Origin: Rhinopithecus roxellana
Taxonomy: Eukaryota > Chordata > Mammalia > Primates > Cercopithecidae
Length of the DNA: 64,000 nucleotides
Direction of reading: 5' to 3'
Assembly: GCF_007565055.1 (NCBI RefSeq)
Contig: NC_044561.1
Location: forward strand, 30,893,483 to 30,957,482
A program made the position numbers and the translations under genes. Each line of letters opens with the position of its first letter. Positions within the stretch are counted from its first letter, which is position 1. The notes under the pieces are model-generated. The model saw only the letters and a program-made list of their open reading frames with translations, was not told the origin of the DNA and did no database searches. Shown in pieces: positions 37,301 through 48,580 of the stretch.

Positions 37301-37349
37301 ACTATTATTGTGACTATTAAATCATCAGACCAATAACTTGGTTTAGAGG

Positions 37350-37562
37350 CAGCACAGCTTTATGGTTAAGGGCATATACTCTAGCACCAACTTCATGGGT
37401 TTGAATATTGCCTGTCCCCCCATGAGTTTGGGGGTCCCATTTAATATCTTTATTTCTTTATCTGTAAAAGAATAAAGGTTATAGTGAAAATTTAATGTTT
37501 GCAAGGGATTTAGAACAGCACGCGACATATCATAAGTGCTCGATAAATGTCAGCTATTGTTA
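37350..37562 (-). mobile_element. MIR (minus)
   Basis: GCACAGCTTTATGGTTAAGG, ACTTCATGGGTTTGAATATT, CTTTATCTGTAAAAGAATAA and AAGTGCTCGATAAATGTCAG. Confidence 0.8.
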
Positions 37563-37629
37563 TTGATTGCATTTCAAAAAGTCTCAATCTGCCAGTAGCT
37601 TACTTTCCTCCAATTAAACAGAATTAGTA

Positions 37630-37830
37630 CAGCAAAGTGGTAAAGATCATGGATGCTAGAATCACGTATGTGCAGGCTCAAACTCTGGCCATGAAATTGA
37701 TTACAGAGTAGCCTTATACTGGTCAATTTCCATGAGCCTTAGTTTTCTCATCTACAAAGTGGATTGTGTAAGTCTTGGACTGAAATGATCAAAACATTTT
37801 TAAGCTTTAGAAATTACTGCCACCACCAAT
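37630..37830 (-). mobile_element. MIR fragment (minus)
   Basis: AAAGATCATGGATGCTAGAA, GGTCAATTTCCATGAGCCTT and TTTTCTCATCTACAAAGTGG. Diverged third copy in the cluster. Confidence 0.7.
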
Positions 37831-38416
37831 CTAATGTCTGTATGTCAATTACATAAGTATGAATGAAATGTTTTTTCTTAAAACTACATCTTAAAGCCTT
37901 GCAATTATACAGTTCTCACAAAAATAAATTTAATTTTAAGGGATTAAGTAATATTAATTTCTTCAGTGAACATGTTTAAACAACTTTCCGTGTCAGGAAC
38001 TGTGTTAGCCACCAAAGCTAACTTAAACTTGAGCAGTTTCTGCCTTCAAAAAACCAATATTCTTATTAAGAAATGGACATAAAGACCCCTGACCATGAAT
38101 AGATGGAAAATACAATGATAAAGATTGTACAGAATAATAAGGATTCAAAGTAGAGGAATTCCATGACCTCAAAGACTGATAAAATTGTGAGATATAGTAA
38201 CCCTGTCCTCGCTTTCCACCTCCACCAAGACATGAGAAATCAATGCATAGTATATGTTGAATGAATCAACCAATTTTGGAAAACCATATGATAATTTTCA
38301 TTCCATGACCTAGATTCTAGGTTTAACTCTGAAAATGATTAGCTATGTATATAATCCCTATTACTCTCCAGAAATAATAAGCAGAAGTAATGACATCTCT
38401 GGGATTTCTCACTATG

Positions 38417-38473
38417 ATTGTGTGTGTGTCGTGTGTGTGTGCGCACATGTGTGTGTGCACGTGTGTGTGTGTG
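38417..38473 (+). repeat. (GT)n microsatellite, interrupted
   Basis: Alternating purine-pyrimidine GT tract with GC and CA interruptions (GCGCACATG, GCACGTG). Can adopt Z-form in principle. Confidence 0.95.
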
Positions 38474-39408
38474 CCCCTCCACAAATATCCTACCTCGAAG
38501 TGAGTTTTCTCACATAATAAATAGCTTTATCTCTTCTGCTTATTTTGAAGACTTGTTGAGAATTTCAAATGAGCTAATGTATTTGAAGTTACAATGAAAC
38601 CCTCAAGTGAAATGCAAGGGTATTATAAGATTTTATCCCTAAAGGAAACCACTGGGAAGTATATTTTATAAAATGCTGTAAGTATTATGTAAAATTTTGT
38701 ACATGAGAGGAATTTCATGAGGAAGGGAAGAACGAGATGCCCAGTCCCCTAAAAGGAATGACTGACTGGTTTCAATCTGTCTCAAGAAAGCACATGCTGG
38801 CAAGAGGAGGCATGTTCTGAGCCAGTTGCACGTGTCAGCTCTTCAGAGGGTCTCCCAAAACTTGCTGTTGAGTTTCATTCCATGACTATGACCTTCTCAA
38901 CTCTGGTAAATGAAAGTGACCAACACCAGTATCCTTATCTGGAAATCACCTGTTAGTGATTGCAGCAGTTTCTTTCTACCAAATATAAACCAGTAAGTAG
39001 ATAGATAAATAGTTATAGACAAATACTGAGAAACAAATCTGATATTGCAACTTTGAGCTTTAGTAGCTTCTAGCTCAAGTAGTTGATCTTAACACCGTGC
39101 TTAACATAGAGGACACTTTGCAAAATATTTGTTCCTTGAATCAAGTCTTTTGTGGCTGATCTGGGGTGCTTTATTTTTTTTTAAAGAACTTGAAACAAAG
39201 CAGAGTTACGACTTCAATTTACTCCGAAGTATGAGGTATTATTTTTTGAGAAAAATAGCTGTTGGAGAGTGAAAACTACCTAGATGAACAATAAATGGCC
39301 TTTGAGATCAGACAGATAAGAGCTGTGGAAGCAGAGAGAGTGATTATGCAGGTAAAGGAAGGTAAGCAAAGGTGGAATTGAAGATGTGGTGTGTGTTTTC
39401 CTCCACAG

Positions 39409-39552
39409 ACTGAAGCGGCTCTGATGTACGATGCTGTGTACATGGTGGCCATTGCCTCGCACCGGGCATCCCAGCTGACCGTCAGCTCCCTACAGTGCCA
39501 TCGACATAAGCCATGGCGCCTTGGACCCAGATTTATGAACCTGATCAAAGAG
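39409..39552 (+). CDS. GRIK1: GRIK1 coding exon (exon 7), ATD; apparent GC splice donor
   Basis: This 144-bp exon encodes 48 codons from TEAALMYDAVYMVAI to PRFMNLIKE, late in the GluK1 ATD. The stretch VYMVAIASHRASQ is the clearest GRIK1-specific signature, since GRIK2 has a different sequence after ALMYDAV. It contains the Cys of SLQCHRHKPW, which in ionotropic glutamate receptors is known to pair in a disulfide inside the ATD. The acceptor is TTTTCCTCCACAG|ACT. The expected end, by reading frame (next residues should be Ala-Arg-Trp) and by the usual 144-bp length, is GAG|gcaagt, so the donor appears to be GC instead of GT. All other donor positions match consensus. The frame continues open for 59 codons past this point. 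The following exon was not found before 64000. Confidence 0.96.
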
Positions 39553-40310
39553 GCAAGTGATGCTCCCTCACAGCCCAGGGGCCCTTCAGCTGAGCACTGT
39601 TGGGCTTGCCCATTTGGTATGGTCCTCCCCACATGTTTCTGTTGGCAGGATGCCCGTAAGAGAGAAGAAGCCATCATCAACCAGTCTGCCCAGATTTCAG
39701 TGTCAAAAGTTTGTCCAGAAGGACTATCATGAATTTCCCACTGTGATGCTGCCAAGTTCAGTGACACTGCAAGACACCCATCACTTCCTCTCCTTCATGC
39801 CAGCCATGGCCGTAGCTCCTGCTGGCTCTCCACATATGTCCATAAGAGCATATGGGTGTTCCTTCCATGGTCCACTGAGTCAAGGGGAGGGTTGATCCAC
39901 TACTGAAGGGTACCAGAGAGAGTTCCAGTATTATCAGTTCACAATCCCAGTGGCCTCCTAACGCTCAGATTGTACAGGACTGAGTGGAAGGACCTCTTTA
40001 TCTTAATTATATAGTGACTGTTCTGTCATTTGTCAGCTAACTGGACAAGTTTATTCCCGTTCAAAACCTACCCAGCACATTAAAAGATTTTCGAGAGTAC
40101 AGGATATTTGCAGGGATAGATATCTTCACTGATGTCCTGGGATCCTGGACTGTCCTCCACCTTTTCTTTTCACTGAGGCAGTTTGACTCCTCTTCACAAG
40201 GCCCTTTTCTAAGCCCTGGGACTCCTTATTGATATGTATCCTGCATGACTGGCCACTCCACCACACACCTCAGGGTGTGTCTGGACTTGAGTATAAGAAA
40301 TAAGGCTCTT

Positions 40311-40630
40311 TGACTGGGCGCGGTGGCTCACGCCTGTAATCCCAGCACTTTGGGAGGTCGAGGTGGGCAGATCATGAGGTCAGGAGATTGAGACCATCCT
40401 GGCTGACACGGTGAAGCCCTGTCTCTACTAAACACACACACACACACACAAAATTAGCCAGGTGTGGTGGCGGGCACCTGTGGTCCCAGCTACTCGGGAG
40501 GCTGAGGCAGGAGAATATCGTGAACCAGGGAGGTGGAGGTTGCAGTGAGCTGAGATCTCACCACTGCACTCCAGCCTGGTAGACAGAGCAAGACTTGTCT
40601 CAAAAAAAAAAAAAAGAAAAGAAAAGAAAA
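40311..40630 (+). mobile_element. AluY-type element (plus) with (CA)n in its middle A-rich linker
   Basis: Full-length Alu starting TGACTGGGCGCGGTGGCTCA, with an A/G-rich tail. A perfect 16-bp duplication AAGAAATAAGGCTCTT flanks it (40295-40310 and 40631-40646). The linker at 40432-40450 is a (CA)n run where the consensus has ACTAAAAATACAAAAAATTAG. Confidence 0.96.
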
Positions 40631-41124
40631 AAGAAATAAGGCTCTTCAGAGTACCTAGGCCCGAGTATGCACAATGCTCCAATATGCTATTCTAATATTT
40701 CTCTATGGGATACAGACATGTACTTCTCAAGTGAAGAGTATTTTTTTTCCTTTCTGTACTGGAGAAGGATGAAAACGTAGTGGAAGCAAGAGGGAGGGCA
40801 CGTGAAAATGCCCAGCTAAAAGCAAGGAAAGACACCTGCTTTGGACTCCTGTCTCTGCTGGTCTCTTCCATGCCTGCACACCCTCTCTCAGGCTGTTCAA
40901 CACAACTAAAGGCTGACTGATCCATGAGGGTGAGGACCAAGAAGGCGGGATGCATAAGGATTAAGTACCTAGGCTCCAAATCTAGGTTGTTTGCAAGCCC
41001 AGGATGAGGGTGCAATTTAAGGAAACATTCATTCTCGGGTGAGAATTCTATACTTGCACAAGATTAAGAGGGAATTATCCCTTAAATTTTGTACCCTGAG
41101 CACCTGTCTTACCTTACCCTAGTC

Positions 41125-41705
41125 CTGGCAGTGACTGCTTGGGTTTAAATCTTAGTTGCACTAACACTGATGAGCAATATAAACTGGGCAAGTCTATTGG
41201 TCCGTTTTCATGCTGCTGATAAAGACATACCTGAGACTGGGTAATTTATAAAGAAATAGAGGTTTAACGGACTCACAGTTCCACGTAGCTGAGGAGGCCT
41301 CACAATCATGGTGGAAAGTGAAAGGCATGTCTGTGTGGTGGCAGGCAAGAGAAAACTTGTGCGGGGAAAGTCCCATTTATAAAGCCATCAGATTTCATGA
41401 GACTTATTAACTGTCATGAGAACAGCATGGGAAGACTCGCCCCCATGATTCAAATACCTCCCACTGGGTCCCTCCCAAAACACAAGGGAACTGTGGGAGC
41501 TACAATTCGAGATGAGATTTGGGTGGGGACACAGCCAAACCATATCAGCAAGTTACTTACACTTCTTGTCTCTCAGTTTTCTTATCTGTAAAATGGGAAC
41601 AGTGTCATCTACCTCACAGCATGACTGTAAGGAAAAAGAATAAGGCAAATGCTTGTGAAGAATAGTTCAGAAACCTAGTAAGCATCTGAAATCCTAACTA
41701 TTCTC
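41125..41705 (-). mobile_element. MIR (minus), split by a solo LTR
   Basis: Left part 41125-41192 (TTGGGTTTAAATCTTAGTTG, GGGCAAG) and right part 41548-41705 (GCAAGTTACTTACACTTC, TCTTATCTGTAAAATGGGAA). The two parts join at GGGCAAGTTACTT, standard MIR wording, when the LTR and one GCAAG copy are ignored. Confidence 0.85.
41193..41547 (-). mobile_element. THE1/MST-like solo LTR (minus)
   Basis: Reverse-complement MaLR LTR (TGCTGATAAAGACATACCTG, GAGACTGGGTAATTTATAAA, ending AACCATATCA). A perfect 5-bp duplication GCAAG flanks it (41188-41192 and 41548-41552). It interrupts a MIR. Confidence 0.95.
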
Positions 41706-43069
41706 TTGCCATTGGAAGGCACCACTAAGAACAGCCTCATTCAGTTTACTGAAGATGATGCCAGGAATTTTAAACTGGCAACAACAAGAAAGAAATCACA
41801 AATAGGCATGAAACAAAATACCTTTTCTGACAGCTACATAACTCTGACACACTATGCCTCATAGAAAAACATCACACGACCTCCTTTTCCCTGCAGCGAT
41901 CATGGTTGTGTCCTGAATCGCCATCCTGATTACCTTGATCTTTAACAAGAAAACAGCTGGTTTCTTTTATCTCCTAGAAGTTCAAGGAGAGGCAGAAGTG
42001 ACATGAAAGCTTGGGATCAAACACTCAAGAGCCCCCAAGGCACCTTATCACTTGTACTTAAGTTGCATAAGAAGGTGAAATTACCAAGCCACATTTAGGC
42101 ATGTTTAAAGAAATAATGAGCTCCAAGATGAGGGACCACACTGAAAATAAGAAGGTATTTTATATTCATTCACTCCAAAGAAGCAAATCCCTCATTTTTA
42201 ATCTCCACAGTTAGGGGTAACAGGAAGGGAGGGGGGAATGAATCAGAAATGATTGTCAACATTGTACTCATCCTCTTTTGTCTCCTGAGTCAGGATGTCA
42301 TACGCTACCTTTGGCAGGGTGTAGGTACCTGCAGAGAAGATGGAATGGGAATAACCAGAAGCAATGCCTCAACCTGCTGGAGGACTGGCACTGAGGGAAT
42401 TCTGAGACAACCTAAACTAAAACATGCAAAAAAGAAAATGCACGTGTTTCTTCAGATGAGTGCATAACTAAACAAAATTTTGCAAGTATCAGGTTTCATT
42501 AGGAAACATGAAATAAGGAACTTGGTTCCCAAATTTCCCCTGCTTCTTTTTTTTTTTTTTTTAAGTAATTCTCACTTTGTAAAGAAGTTCCAAAACTAGA
42601 GCCAGAAAAAAAAAAAAAAATGAAAAGAAGCAAGCCAGCAGATTGAATTTATGGGGTGAAGATCAAATTCATCACAGGAGGTAAACTTCCTGAGCAGAGG
42701 TTGTTGCATGTGCAGTAATTTCTGATAACTCCACACACTGTTGGGAATCAGTAAGCTTTTCAGACACATCTTTCCAGCTCACTACCTTTCAGTGTTTGAG
42801 ACTGACTAGATAAAGGGGAAGAGTTAAAGAACATTTGAAACATGATAGAGTATGTTATTGTGTTAGCTCTCTGAGCATTTGCTAAACAAATGCATACTAG
42901 GAGATCATACATTCCCACTCAACAAGCATTACTGAAACTCCACTACATAAGTAATATTACTTGGTATCTTAAGGGATAACATCCTTAAAAGTGGTTTCTG
43001 CCACCTAGTAATGTAAATTCTACATGGCAGAGGATTGACATGTTTCATTAAAGCTTTTTCTTATACCTC

Positions 43070-43506
43070 AGGATAAAACACACACTCTTCAGCAGGATAT
43101 ACAGGGTGTCTGATGATCTCGTTCCTGATCCCTCTGCCAGCTCTCTCATCTCCTGCCCCATCTGCAGCATCTGCTGAACCTACGGTGGCTCCCTTGAATA
43201 TGCCATATGCTCCTACCAAATTATTTTGCCTCTGATTGCAATGCCATGCTCTTCTAAGTCATGCTTTATGTCTCGACTCAAGCACTAGCTCATATCTGCA
43301 GGGCCCTGACTCACAGATGTAGGCTCTGTACCTTCATTACAACTGTGGGTATGCTATTGTGTTTGTTTCCATGTCTATCTCCAAGCTATGTGTTTTCAGT
43401 CTCAATTCATTCCCTAGCTCTTGCACAATGCTGGGCATAGAATGAGCACCCAATAAATACATGCCAAACAAGTGAATGATTGATGAATGAATGAATGAAT
43501 GAATGA
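43070..43506 (+). mobile_element. L2 LINE 3' end (plus) with terminal (ATGA)n
   Basis: The 3' part GCACAATGCTGGGCATAGAA, GAGCACCCAATAAATACATG and (AATG)n to 43506 is the typical L2 terminus. Upstream coding-like remnants are degraded. Confidence 0.8.
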
Positions 43507-43729
43507 GCAAAGGAACCGAAGAACACACACTTACAATCTATAAGCATGTGCAGTGCTTTAGGATACACTCTGTCCATAAAAATCATATCCAGAAACAATT
43601 CAATAAGACAGAGTCAGGGGCTGGACTAGATCTGTCCACCAGGGCCGTAGGTTTTGATAGGAGAGTGAGGCAGGGTTTTAAGGAAAGACCAACCTATTTA
43701 ACTCCGGCGCTGGGAGCACAGACTCTGAG

Positions 43730-43915
43730 ATTTCATCACACTTTGCCATCAGTGTGAACTTAGTCAAGTCATTTAGCTTGTTTCTCACTCCTTCCTCCTA
43801 TAACATGGGGAATAAAATGCCCACATCATATGTTTGTAGGGATTATATATTTTGCATGTACAGCCTAGCAAAATATTTGTCATATAGTGGTTGCTTAATG
43901 AAGGATAGCTACCAT
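43730..43915 (-). mobile_element. MIR fragment (minus)
   Basis: ACTTAGTCAAGTCATTTAGC, TATAACATGGGGAATAAAAT and TAGTGGTTGCTTAATGAAGG fit the MIR reverse complement. Confidence 0.7.
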
Positions 43916-44227
43916 CAAATGAAAGGTTCTGTTAAAAAATGAAAAACATTTTTCCATTTTCAAGAAAAGGAAGTATATTGGAATAAGATTGCAGTTAGAT
44001 TAACACCTTTTCTTGAAATGAATTTACAGAAAAAAAAAATGTACATGTATAATTAAGTTCACCGTATCTTCCTTTAAACTAGTTTTACCTGCTTGTTTTC
44101 TCATAAATGAGTTACATAAACCTTTGACAAATTTATGTGTTTTTAATATTCTAATATCACAAAGTAGCCTTTTGTTTCTGCACTGCACTTTAGAGGTAAT
44201 TGTTATTTTTCCACCTCTTTGTACAAC

Positions 44228-44563
44228 TGATATGGTTTGGCTTTGTGTCCCCACTCAAATCTCATCTCGAATTGTAATCCTCACGTGTGGAGTAGTGGAC
44301 CCATAAATCCCCAAGTGTTGAAGGAGGGCAGTGATTGGATCATGGGGGCGGTTTCCCCTATGCTGTTTTTGTGAAAGTGGCTGAGTTCTCAAGAGATCTG
44401 ATGGTTTTATAAGGGGCTCTTCCCCTTTTGCTTTCTCCTCTCTCTCCTGCTGCCCTGTAAGACATACCTACTTCCCCTTCCGCCATGATTGTAAGTTTCC
44501 TGAGGGCTCCCCAGCCATGCAGAACTGTGAGTCAACTAAACCTCTTTCCTCTATTAAAAAAAA
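44228..44563 (+). mobile_element. THE1/MST-like LTR (plus), ending in a short poly-A
   Basis: Starts TGATATGGTTTGGCTTTGTG and runs to AACCTCTTTCCTCTATT at 44555, then eight As. The last ~50 bp of a normal LTR (ATAAATTACCCAGTC to the end) are missing. No clear flanking duplication. Confidence 0.88.
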
Positions 44564-44895
44564 GTGTCTACCATGTAAGGTAGTGGTCAGGAGAAATGAG
44601 GCAACACCTAGGAAACATTAAGTATATTGCCAAACATATAAGCACTGCGTGTTTGCTATTACTGTTATTCGTGTCATCATTATTATTATTGGAATCTAGG
44701 ATAAAGCAGCAGTTGTTTGCAAAATGGAAGACAGTATCTAGTGGTGGAAAACCGGAAGTTCCATGGAGACAGGCATGCAGCATGCAGTAGGCCAACTTCA
44801 ACAAAGCCAGGGAACGAGGACTTTCAATCATAGACCACACACATGATTGTTCAAGAAAGGTGAAAAGACATCAGGCAAAAATTAACCAGGCTGAG

Positions 44896-45237
44896 TGTCT
44901 TAGTTCATTTGGGCTGCTGTGACAAAATACCATAAACCAGGTGTCAAATAATGGCAGAAACTTACTAGTCATAGTTCTGCAGACTGGGAAGTTCACTATC
45001 AAGGTGCTAGCAGAATCCGTTGTCTGGTGAAAGCTGGCTTCCTAGTTCATAGACAGCTGTCTTTCACTTTGTCCTCACATGGTGAAAGGGGCAAGGAATC
45101 TCTCAAGGGCCTCTTTTATAAGGGCACTAATGCCATCCATTCACCTCTCAAAGGCCCCACCTCCTATTACCATTGTCTTGAGGGTTAGAAGTTCAGCACA
45201 TGAATTTTGGGGGTAAACAAGCATTTGAACTACAGCA
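44896..45237 (-). mobile_element. MLT1-like MaLR LTR (minus)
   Basis: TGTCTTAGTTCATTTGGGCT, GACAAAATACCATAAACCAG, CTTTGTCCTCACATGGTGAA and CTCCTATTACCATTGTCTTG: the reverse complement of an older MaLR LTR. Confidence 0.8.
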
Positions 45238-47559
45238 GGAGCTACCAGGATACCGTAGCAAATTGCTTCTCAGGTCAGTCTGGGAAATGGTAGCTGAATG
45301 TAGGAGCTGAGGAAGCCAAGAATTACGCTGTGTCCAGATTAGGTTCCAGCTGGATATAGGGCAATCAGTGGAGCAGCTGTGGTAGCAGCAAGCACGGAAG
45401 CATCTGGAAAGAAGAAGGTTTCTAATCAGGGGTGCTGGGAAGAGCAGAGTACAGAACCGGGAATCAGAGATCTTAGGTTACGTCAGCTGTTCTTAATTAT
45501 TTTCTGGGTCACATGCTTCTAGTAAAACTGACTTAAACGTAGATCCATTGTCCCCCAAAATGCAAATACATTTGTCTATAATCTCAGGGGCCTTAAAGAC
45601 ACCCTGGCTTCCCTAAAACCCATATTCAAGTTGCCTGAATTGAGTTTTAGAGTAGAATATGGTTGAAAAGGCATTGCAGTATAGTGAGTGGCAAATGTGG
45701 AAATGAAACATAAGGAATCCTGTTGGGCCCAGATGGAGTGATCCTATGTGGAAGCAGTGAAAAATATGTTTAAGTAAATGTGGAAAGACAATTGGAAGTT
45801 GTCTGCTAAAGTTCAAATTTGATTGATAATTGATAGAAAGCCACTGTTTTTGAGGTAGAGACAAAATGAAGTTTCAGATAGTTTATCTTGGTAGCTATGT
45901 ATAGGTATGATTGAAACAGGTAAACCAAAAAAGATTAATGAGGAAGGAATTGCAGACATCTTGGTTTAGAAGTGATCACCATTCATAAAGAGCTGAAAGG
46001 GAAAGGGATTTGTTCAAGAGAAACATGCAAGTGTTTTTTTGAGTACAACCCTAACTTTTCTCTTAAATTTAAATTCATCCAGTCACCTCCCTGCTGGAAA
46101 TTTCCACTTGGTGGTTCTGCTGCCACCTCCATATCAACAAATTCTCCATCAGGATATATTATTTTTTGACTGTTAAATCTATTATTGTTAAAACAGCTCC
46201 ACTGTCAGTTAATGACAATGCAACTGGTATATCAAACAAACACAACTAGTGAAACAGCAAAGTCAATTCTATTTTTAATCTTCTCTCCTACTTAAAATTA
46301 TTCAGTAGAATAATCTGGGCAAATCTCATGACTTTTTTTTGTTGACTTAAGGTAATGACAGTCCTAGAGCTTCCTTATGGTGAAGCACAGCCTCAATTTC
46401 ATGATTAGAATATCTAGTCTAAGATATTAATCAAAAATCCAAGTTGATTTAACATCAAATACCTCCCCTCTCTGAGCTTGATCCTTCTAGAAGACTGGTG
46501 GCATGACGGAGGGGGGATGAATACTTTCTCCTCTTTCTCCTTTCCCTGCTTACTTCCTCCCAACTTCCTTGGCTGTTGTGCCTTCTACTAGGCTCAAAAT
46601 TAAATAGGACAGATCTTGCTGGGCTGGGCTGCTCTGTGCTTTCTGGGCTTAGCAGACAGTATAAGATGGTGTCCCTGGTAGGCCTGGGAGATTTCTGAAG
46701 CTAATTCTTTTTCTTCAAGCATTTCCTTTTGACTCTATGAGTTCCTATTTGACCACCTCTTCTGAAGTTTCTTTGACTCACTGGGTGATGGATTCCTATT
46801 TCAGTGGAAGCTTGCACTGTTTCCTCAGCTTCTTGACACCCAGCAGTACACCTCATGCTCTCTCTGCTGAAGCCTCCTGATCCCTTTAGACAGTCCCACT
46901 GGCTATCTAAACCCAGGACATTCCCACAAAGTCTGCTGGATTTAAATCTGGCACACAGGAAACACTTGTTTATTCCTTTCTTGGAAATTCTGGGGTTGTC
47001 TCTAATCCCAATGCAAGCAACTTCTCCCTGTCAGCCAGAAGAGCAATTGGTCAACTCTGGTCAGCACTCTTTTGTCACTTGGGAGTCACACACATCACAG
47101 TATGTAGTCCACTTTGCCTTTCTCACGTTTAGATCAGCCATTGGTCTTCTGTGTCTTCAGCTGCAGTGAACCTATTTCAGACTTCTCTTGAGTGACCCCC
47201 GGAAGCTCTATTAACCAGGAGTGGTGTTAGAAAGTGGCATCCCAAAGATATGACTGGGCAGTGTGGACACACAGAGAGACAATAGCTGTCCCCAGAGAAA
47301 TCTCTTCAGCAATCACCTGTACCACTCTCATGACCTCTTTTATATATGCTTGATTTCGTAGTTGGACCCACAAGATCTAGAACCATCTCTGGAGAACACT
47401 TCCTTTATACTTATGTATTGGGAACACTGAGGGGTGCCTGTCTCCCACTCTGGTATCCTGATATCCATTTTACTAGTACCTGAGTGGAAACATTACAGTA
47501 ATATGGAGCCTGCCACTCAAATCATAGCTCTACAGGTTACCTAAGACCTCATCCCCTCA

Positions 47560-48160
47560 GTACACTCATCTGATTAAGTCCTGTCAACTGACTGAGATAT
47601 TTTTCTCAACCTCTTTGCCCACTGCCCTCATCATTTTTCACCTGGACTATTGAAATAGCCTCTAACTAGGCTCTGTATCTTTAATCTCAGCCCTTTTGTC
47701 ACTATTGTCCACATATAAACAAAGCGATATACATAAATGCACAGCAGGTATTCTACCCTTTACGAACACAAACTTGCTCATAGCTTCCTGTGTCCACATC
47801 CAGTTCCATATAGAGTGGAGACAGTGGCTTTTTGTTTTCCTGACTAAACCTGCCTAATAACACCCTTTCTGTCATATAACTTTCAGCCTTCCTGCAAAGC
47901 CATACCTCCCATTTTTCACTTAGACCAACTCTTATTCAGAATTTCTTGTCTCTAGCAAGCCTTTCCTGAACCTCTGCTGGAGGGTGCGTCCTCCTTTCAA
48001 CTCCGTAGCTCTGGCATATCTTTATGTTAGCACTTAACATGCTTCACTCAGGCACTGTAAGATCTTTCCGTGGGACAGAAAGTCAATTTATCTTTGTGTC
48101 CTCAGAGCACTGTGCCTGTACATGGCAGGCATTTAAAAGATGCTTATTGAACTGAAGCCA
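47560..48160 (+). mobile_element. L2 LINE 3' region (plus)
   Basis: Contains CACCTGGACTATTGAAATAG, TCAGCCTTCCTGCAAAGCC, AAGCCTTTCCTGAACCTCTG and ends GGCATTTAAAAGATGCTTAT TGAACTGAA. Matches the L2 pattern at protein-remnant and 3' UTR level. Confidence 0.75.
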
Positions 48161-48550
48161 GAAAGTTAAATTCTAGCAAATTCTTAATAAATTTTGCTAA
48201 ACTAATACTCAATTTTAAACTATATAAATAGTTCCTAATTGATCTGCTCCAAAATAAATTCACTCCATAAGAATGAAAAATTATTTCTAAATGTCAACGC
48301 TTATGGGATGTCACTGAGAGATATATGAAATACGGGCAGTTTTCTGCCACTGCTTTGCTACAAAAAATGTAATTTACTGGTTCTATTTTGATGAAATGGA
48401 GATTATACATTTGACTATATAAACCTAATATTTGAATTCAGCTTTTAAAAATCAAAGAGTAAAAGATAAAATTATTCATTAGGCACCTATATGTGCTTAA
48501 TGTTTGTTTTTATTTTTACTTAGTAGGTCACTATGGAGTGGGGTTTTTGT

Positions 48551-48580
48551 TTGGTTGGTTGGTTGGTTGGTTGGCTGGTT
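48551..48580 (+). repeat. (GGTT)n short tandem repeat
   Basis: About seven GGTT units with one GGCT variant. Confidence 0.95.

Larger units (their letters stand above)
31330..39408 (+). other. GRIK1: GRIK1 intron 6 (8.1 kb)
   Basis: The intron runs from a gtaagt donor to a CCACAG acceptor. It contains an L2 3' end (about 33480-33850), a series of MIRs (35005-35190 and three between 37075 and 37830), one Alu (35237-35538) and a GT-rich microsatellite (38417-38473). I see no named feature in 31330-33480 (including overlapping ORFs at 31587-31902 of unknown meaning), 33866-35000, 35540-37070, 37835-38410 and 38480-39400. Confidence 0.94.

Noticed and set aside
39601..39660. A good-looking acceptor (CTGTTGGCAG at 39648) followed by GTAAGA 7 bases later, considered as an extra exon after exon 7
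   Set aside because: It would define a 7-base microexon that breaks the frame, so it is more likely a decoy.
39276..39767. 163-codon minus-strand ORF, the longest in the window
   Set aside because: It is the antisense shadow of GRIK1 exon 7, where coding composition suppresses stops on the other strand.
44228..45237. Pair of LTRs (plus at 44228, minus at 44896) considered as a provirus
   Set aside because: They are in opposite orientation, of different LTR type and have no gag/pol/env remnants between them.
46855..47169. 104-codon + ORF (MLSLLKPPDPFRQSHWL...)
   Set aside because: No recognised domain or repeat; the codon run is compatible with chance in a locally C-rich stretch. Left unassigned.
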